Shown here: positions 7,467 through 10,411 of the stretch, piece after piece | Layout of the letters: each line of letters begins with the position of its first letter | Position numbering within the stretch: position 1 is the first letter of the stretch | Origin: Bacteroidota bacterium | Lineage (GTDB): Bacteria; Bacteroidota; Rhodothermia; Balneolales; HLUCCA01 | Length of the DNA stretch: 10,411 nucleotides | Direction: 5' to 3' | Assembly (NCBI GenBank): GCA_003448835.1 | Contig: DLXM01000239.1 | Span: forward strand, 13,870 to 24,280 | Position numbers and translations under genes: made by a program | Notes under the pieces: model-generated | Seen by the model: only the letters and a program-made list of their open reading frames with translations | What the model was told of the DNA's origin: nothing | Database searches by the model: none

Positions 7467-7487
7467 CCCGTTCACACTCAGAACGAT

Positions 7488-7494
7488 TAATTTG
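7488..7494 (+). promoter_or_regulatory. Possible -7 element of the sulfur cassette promoter
   Basis: TAATTTG is one base shorter than the Bacteroidota consensus TAnnTTTG. No matching -33 TTTG is present at the expected distance. The palindrome at 7451-7466 occupies that region instead, which would fit a promoter that needs an activator. Weak on sequence alone. Confidence 0.2.
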
Positions 7495-7526
7495 AATTGC
7501 AAATACAGAACCCATTGCATTCAAAT

Positions 7527-7532
7527 AGGAGA
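7527..7532 (+). promoter_or_regulatory. Ribosome binding site that sets the start of the flavoprotein gene
   Basis: AGGAGA ends 3 bp before the ATG at 7536. The frame is open further upstream to a TTG at 7497, but this site and the dinucleotide-binding motif directly after the ATG show that 7536 is the real start. Confidence 0.7.
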
Positions 7533-7535
7533 ACT

Positions 7536-8774
7536 ATGAAGAAGCTAATCATTTTGGGTGGTGGTACCGCAGGTACCATGATGGCCAACAAATTGGATAA
7601 ACTCCTTGATAAAAAAATCTGGAGTATCACCATCATCGATAAAGACACTATTCACTACTATCAACCGGGTTTTTTGTTTCTCCCATTTGGGATTTATGAA
7701 AAAAAAGATGTAATCAAACCACGCGCAAAGTATATCCCCGATGACGTAGAATTAATTCTTTCGGATGTAGATCGTGTTGTAGCCGAAGAAAATCAGATAT
7801 TCCTCGCCGACGGTCGAACCCTTGATTATGATTACCTGATCATAGCTACAGGAACCGAAATCCGTCCGGACCAGACTCCGGGTATGCTGGGTGAAGAATG
7901 GAGAAAAAGCATTTTCGATTTCTACACTTTTGAAGGTGCGGTTGCATTAACTGAACAAATCAAAGATTGGAACGGTGGTAAACTGGTTGTTGCGATTACC
8001 GAGATTCCGTTTAAATGTCCTGTTGCACCACTAGAATTTATTTTTCTGGCAGATGCGTTTTTTTCAGAAAAAGGCATCCGGGATAAGGTCGAGTTGACTT
8101 TAGTTACACCCATGTCAGGGGCTTTTACCAAACCAATAGCCACCAAAAAGTTGAGTCAATTACTGGGTGAAAAGCAAATTAACGTTATAACCGATTTTTA
8201 TATCGAACATATCGACAATGAAAATAAAAAATTAGTCTCCTACGACGAACAAGAAGTGTCTTTTGACCTTTTAGCTATTGTCCCCATGAATATGGGCAAT
8301 GAAGTTATTGCCAGAAGCGGACTGGGTGATGACTTGAACTATGTTCCAACTGATAAGCACACCCTTCAATCGAAAGCTTATCCCAATATTTTCGTAATTG
8401 GTGATGCAACTGACATCCCCACCTCAAAAGCGGGATCAGTCGCTCATTTTGCTGGTGAAATTTTAACTGAAAATCTACTTAGTGCAATTGAAGGGCGACC
8501 ATTAACCGCATCCTTCGACGGACACGCCAACTGTTTCATCGAAACAGGATTCGGAAAAGGCACACTAATTGATTTCAACTACACAACAGAACCGTTACCC
8601 GGAACTTTTCCGTACCCGATTATAGGACCGTTTAGTTTGCTGAAACCGACCCGATTAAATCATATTGGTAAACTACTATTTCGATGGATGTACTGGAATA
8701 TCCTATTAAAAGGACGAGAACTGCCGATAGATTCACATATGAGTATGGCAGGAAAAAAAGAAATGACAGTATGA
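7536..8774 (+). CDS. Sulfide:quinone oxidoreductase-like flavoprotein
   Basis: A 412-residue FAD enzyme of the SQR/flavocytochrome c sulfide dehydrogenase family, expected to oxidise sulfide at the cytoplasmic membrane and pass electrons to quinone. The N-terminus has the FAD-binding GGGTAG (8-13) and an acidic residue ending the second strand (Asp35). LIIATGTEIRPD (101-112) and YPNIFVIGDATDIPTSKAGS (282-301) are further FAD and family motifs. It has exactly two cysteines, Cys161 in FKCPVAPLEFIF and Cys333 in HANCFIETGFGKG, at the two positions that form the polysulfide-bridging pair in SQRs. The third cysteine of type I SQRs, earlier in the chain, is missing (the region near 124-130 has none). 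An aromatic, basic C-terminal helix, KLLFRWMYWNILLKG (379-393), fits monotopic membrane attachment. It is first in a cassette with TusE-like and DsrE2-like genes, which supports sulfur chemistry. Other quinone-linked flavoproteins of this family are the alternative. Confidence 0.8.
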   Translation: MKKLIILGGGTAGTMMANKLDKLLDKKIWSITIIDKDTIHYYQPGFLFLPFGIYEKKDVIKPRAKYIPDDVELILSDVDRVVAEENQIFLADGRTLDYDYLIIATGTEIRPDQTPGMLGEEWRKSIFDFYTFEGAVALTEQIKDWNGGKLVVAITEIPFKCPVAPLEFIFLADAFFSEKGIRDKVELTLVTPMSGAFTKPIATKKLSQLLGEKQINVITDFYIEHIDNENKKLVSYDEQEVSFDLLAIVPMNMGNEVIARSGLGDDLNYVPTDKHTLQSKAYPNIFVIGDATDIPTSKAGSVAHFAGEILTENLLSAIEGRPLTASFDGHANCFIETGFGKGTLIDFNYTTEPLPGTFPYPIIGPFSLLKPTRLNHIGKLLFRWMYWNILLKGRELPIDSHMSMAGKKEMTV

Positions 8775-8778
8775 CATT

Positions 8779-8793
8779 CATCCATTTTGGATG
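8779..8793 (+). other. Small hairpin between the flavoprotein and TusE-like genes
   Basis: CATCCA-TTT-TGGATG is a perfect 6-bp stem with a 3-nt loop, starting 5 bp after the stop. It can be extended by TGA (the stop codon itself, 8772-8774) pairing with TCA across a 4-nt bulge. No T-run follows, so it is more likely an mRNA stability or processing element than a terminator, or it may be chance. Confidence 0.35.
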
Positions 8794-8800
8794 TCATTCA

Positions 8801-8830
8801 TTGACAAAAAACTTTAAAAATAACTATTAA
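8801..8830 (+). promoter_or_regulatory. Candidate internal promoter before the TusE-like gene
   Basis: TTGACA (8801-8806) is a perfect -35 element of the general sigma-70 type. After an 18-bp spacer comes TATTAA (8825-8830), four of six positions like TATAAT. It would give a very short leader before the ATG at 8848. With the hairpin just upstream it could allow the two carrier proteins to be made independently of the flavoprotein. In Bacteroidota the housekeeping promoter differs from this pattern, which lowers confidence. Confidence 0.3.
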
Positions 8831-8847
8831 CGAACCAGGATATTATT

Positions 8848-9159
8848 ATGGCACAAGCAACACTTGCAACATACTCAGTTGAGGTGAACGAAGAAGGTTA
8901 TATGCTACAACCTGACCAATGGAACAAAGAAATCGCTGAAGCTATAGCTTCAGAACTGGGTATAAAACTGACCAACAAACACTATGAAGTAATCAATTAT
9001 TTGCGAGAGCAATACGCAGCAGGAAATGCACTCACCATACGAAAAGTGGGTCAGTCGGGAATCACCGATATCAAAGGACTCTACGTGCTGTTTCCAAAGG
9101 GTCCGCTAAAGTATTCTTCAAAGATTGCCGGAATCCCTAAACCTGCCAGTTGTGTATAA
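8848..9159 (+). CDS. TusE/DsrC-family sulfur carrier with a single cysteine
   Basis: A small (103-residue) cytoplasmic protein of the DsrC/TusE/DsvC family, which carries sulfur as a persulfide on a flexible C-terminal arm. The C-terminus KIAGIPKPASCV matches the family's KxAGLPKPTGCV ending, with the penultimate Cys102 (called CysA) as the only cysteine. In true DsrC, which works with sulfite reductase DsrAB, a second cysteine (CysB) lies 11 residues earlier; here that position is Ser91 in KYSSKIAG. Only sulfur relay is therefore expected, not the DsrC trisulfide/disulfide cycle. In E. coli, TusE works with TusBCD in tRNA 2-thiouridine synthesis, but none of those genes is nearby. Its place between SQR-like and DsrE2-like genes points to sulfide-derived sulfur. 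AGGA at 8837-8840 is a Shine-Dalgarno sequence 7 bp before the ATG. Confidence 0.9.
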   Translation: MAQATLATYSVEVNEEGYMLQPDQWNKEIAEAIASELGIKLTNKHYEVINYLREQYAAGNALTIRKVGQSGITDIKGLYVLFPKGPLKYSSKIAGIPKPASCV

Positions 9160-9164
9160 TCAAA

Positions 9165-9170
9165 AAGGAG
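9165..9170 (+). promoter_or_regulatory. Strong Shine-Dalgarno of the DsrE2-like gene
   Basis: AAGGAG lies 7 bp before the ATG at 9178, near-ideal complementarity and spacing to the 16S rRNA 3' end. This contrasts with the genes in 250-5901, which have none. The 18-bp gap from the TusE-like stop indicates co-transcription. Confidence 0.8.
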
Positions 9171-9177
9171 ATCTCAC

Positions 9178-9678
9178 ATGTCTAATGATGATAAACCATT
9201 AAAAAAAGTCTGTATTATTTGCGCAAAAGCAAATCTGGAGGACGTGTATGCAACTTTGGTAATGGCCAACGGTGCTGTCATGGAAGGTATTGAAGCCAAA
9301 GTCTTTTTTACCTTTTTTGGACTAGACGCCATCACTAAAAAGCAAATGAATAAGCTTCATACCGCCACATTGGGAAATCCCGGTATGCGGATGCCTGGCG
9401 GAGCTCCATTTCCATCCTTACTTGGTTTGATACCAGGTGTAGAATCCGGAGTCTCAGCCATGATGAAATCCCAGATGGAGGCACTTGATATTCCACCGGT
9501 GGACGAGTTTCTGGAAATGATCACTGCAGGTGGTGGTGAAATATTTGCCTGTAAGCTTGCCATGGATATGTTCAAACTCAAAGAGTCAGACCTTTGGGAT
9601 GGATGTAGCGGTGTACTTACAGTTGGTGATTTTTATGCCAAATGTGGAGGCGAAGGCACTCAAATCATTTTCACATAA
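9178..9678 (+). CDS. DsrE2-like (DsrE/DsrF/DrsH, COG2210) sulfur-transfer protein
   Basis: A 166-residue protein of the COG2210 group, named peroxiredoxin-like in databases but related to DsrE sulfurtransferases. Family blocks are the N-terminal strand and helix VCIICAKANLEDVYATLVMA (11-30), KVFFTFFGLDAITKK (41-55), the Pro/Gly-rich GNPGMRMPGGAPFPSLLGLIPGV (66-88) and EIFACKLAMDMFKLKESDLWDG (121-142). Cys125 in FACKLAMD sits where the family keeps its likely sulfur-carrying cysteine. Four more cysteines (12, 15, 143, 156) include a C12-I-I-C15 pair where many relatives have none. DsrE2 proteins in sulfur oxidisers exchange sulfur with TusA and rhodanese, and a TusE/DsrC-like partner is encoded directly upstream here. 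The central hydrophobic stretches could associate with membrane but are not clear transmembrane helices. Its stop codon is 2 bp from that of the converging gene. Confidence 0.85.
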   Translation: MSNDDKPLKKVCIICAKANLEDVYATLVMANGAVMEGIEAKVFFTFFGLDAITKKQMNKLHTATLGNPGMRMPGGAPFPSLLGLIPGVESGVSAMMKSQMEALDIPPVDEFLEMITAGGGEIFACKLAMDMFKLKESDLWDGCSGVLTVGDFYAKCGGEGTQIIFT

Positions 9679-9680
9679 AC

Positions 9681-10411
9681 TTACCTCACGATAACAACTT
9701 TACCGCGGCCTGTTTGGTCGGAGTTATTTCCCGTAGCTACTACAAAATAGACTCCGGTCGCTACTTTTTTACCATAATCATCCAACCCATCCCAGTCTGT
9801 TCGGCCACCACGGGTCTGAAATCGACGTACTAAGCGTCCATCTACAGTCATAATATGAACGGTGGCATCATCCGAGAGGTTCTCAATCACAATTCTATCC
9901 CCCTCATTTTTAGAATAACTATATGGATTCGGGTACACCCTCAATGTTTTCATGGTACCAACTCCATCACGCTCCAACGTACTGTACCTGACCAAACTAT
10001 TATTAGTTGATATGTAGAGGGCACCTGACTGTGAATCGAGCGCCATGGCTTTGACCGTGTTCGACGGCAATGGACTATTATCCATTGTGAAATGACGTTC
10101 AACACGTCTTCCTGACTCCTCAATCAAATAAATACCATCTCCATCCGAACCAATCCATTTCTGATTATTGGCATCCACCACCATCGATGTAACCCTGACA
10201 TTTCGAAGCAACACCCGGTCAAATGCGGTTGTATCTTCGTTGATCAATGGCTGAGCTCTTCGTTCGATTGCGGTCCCGTTAATAATTCGATCAGGAAATA
10301 AATAACGACCGATCCCACGGTCAGTTCCGATCCAAACTTCGCCACGTTTGTCTTGTATGATGGAATTTACTTTTTCATTTGGAAGTCCGCCGGCATCCTG
10401 ATTTGCGATTA
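9681..10411 (-). CDS. Beta-propeller protein with secretion-type C-terminal domain, 5' end outside the window
   Basis: The frame is open from the right window edge to the TAA at 9681, showing the last 242 residues of a longer protein. A TTG at 10247 is only an internal codon, not the start. Three two-component-regulator-propeller repeats are visible: LPNEKVNSIIQDKRGEVWIG (visible residues 9-28), VTSMVVDANNQKWIGSDGDG (73-92) and a weaker one ending in GALYIS (about 113-134). From about 156 to the end lies a domain starting with LRVYPNPYS, with DWDGLDDYGKKVATGVYF in its second half, ending in KVVIVR. This is the FlgD-like/type IX secretion sorting pattern of Bacteroidota and relatives. The protein is probably exported to the cell surface. 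Such propellers also form the periplasmic sensor of hybrid two-component systems, but the C-terminal domain here replaces a kinase. Any link to the sulfur cassette is unknown. Confidence 0.85.
   Translation of the reverse strand, partial: IANQDAGGLPNEKVNSIIQDKRGEVWIGTDRGIGRYLFPDRIINGTAIERRAQPLINEDTTAFDRVLLRNVRVTSMVVDANNQKWIGSDGDGIYLIEESGRRVERHFTMDNSPLPSNTVKAMALDSQSGALYISTNNSLVRYSTLERDGVGTMKTLRVYPNPYSYSKNEGDRIVIENLSDDATVHIMTVDGRLVRRFQTRGGRTDWDGLDDYGKKVATGVYFVVATGNNSDQTGRGKVVIVR

Noticed and set aside
7497..7535. Longer start (TTG) for the flavoprotein gene
   Set aside because: The AGGAGA site and the FAD-binding N-terminus place the start at the ATG at 7536; the 13 extra residues are not family-like.
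9642..9833. Plus-strand 63-codon frame bridging the ends of the DsrE2-like and propeller genes
   Set aside because: It overlaps both real genes, has no Shine-Dalgarno sequence, and its composition is antisense to the secretion-domain coding sequence.
10245..10247. TTG as start of the right-edge propeller gene
   Set aside because: The same frame continues without a stop to the window edge and encodes another propeller repeat upstream, so this is an internal leucine codon.

Overview
The window looks like chromosome from a member of Bacteroidota or a close relative in the FCB group (Balneolota or Rhodothermota are good candidates). Four things suggest this. The protein at the right edge ends in a type IX-secretion-like C-terminal domain. 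There is an OmpA-family lipoprotein with calcium-binding thrombospondin type 3 repeats. The glutamyl-tRNA synthetase carries a KLSKR signature. Housekeeping genes lack Shine-Dalgarno sequences, and one site matches the Bacteroidota -7 promoter element TAnnTTTG. Base composition is moderate to AT-rich and looks uniform by eye. There are no insertion sequences, CRISPR arrays or phage genes.

Left part (1-5901): a possible divergent gene start lies at the edge. It is followed by four rightward genes: a TPR-type lipoprotein, gltX (glutamyl-tRNA synthetase), an NhaC-family Na+/H+ antiporter with an unusual N-terminal extension, and a GH3-family acyl-adenylating enzyme. These are core or general genes with short gaps between them.

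Middle part (5902-7434): a leftward gene for an OmpA/TSP3 lipoprotein has its own intrinsic terminator. Then comes a rightward tRNA-Ala(GGC) followed directly by an intrinsic terminator, which insulates it from the next operon.

Right part (7435-9678): this is the most interesting segment, a three-gene sulfur-handling cassette. It encodes a sulfide:quinone oxidoreductase-like flavoprotein with exactly two cysteines, a TusE/DsrC-like protein whose only cysteine is the penultimate residue, and a DsrE2-like (COG2210) protein with five cysteines including a CxxC. A perfect 16-bp palindrome of the TGAC-N4-GTCA type lies upstream. Unlike the genes on the left, all three cassette genes have Shine-Dalgarno sequences. 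A plausible reading is that sulfide oxidised at the membrane is handed on as protein-bound persulfide through DsrE2-like and TusE-like carriers. No dsrAB, sHdr, TusA or rhodanese gene is visible here, so the final acceptor is unknown.

The window ends inside a leftward gene for a beta-propeller (two-component-regulator-propeller type) protein with a secretion-type C-terminal domain. It converges on the sulfur cassette with only 2 bp between the stop codons.
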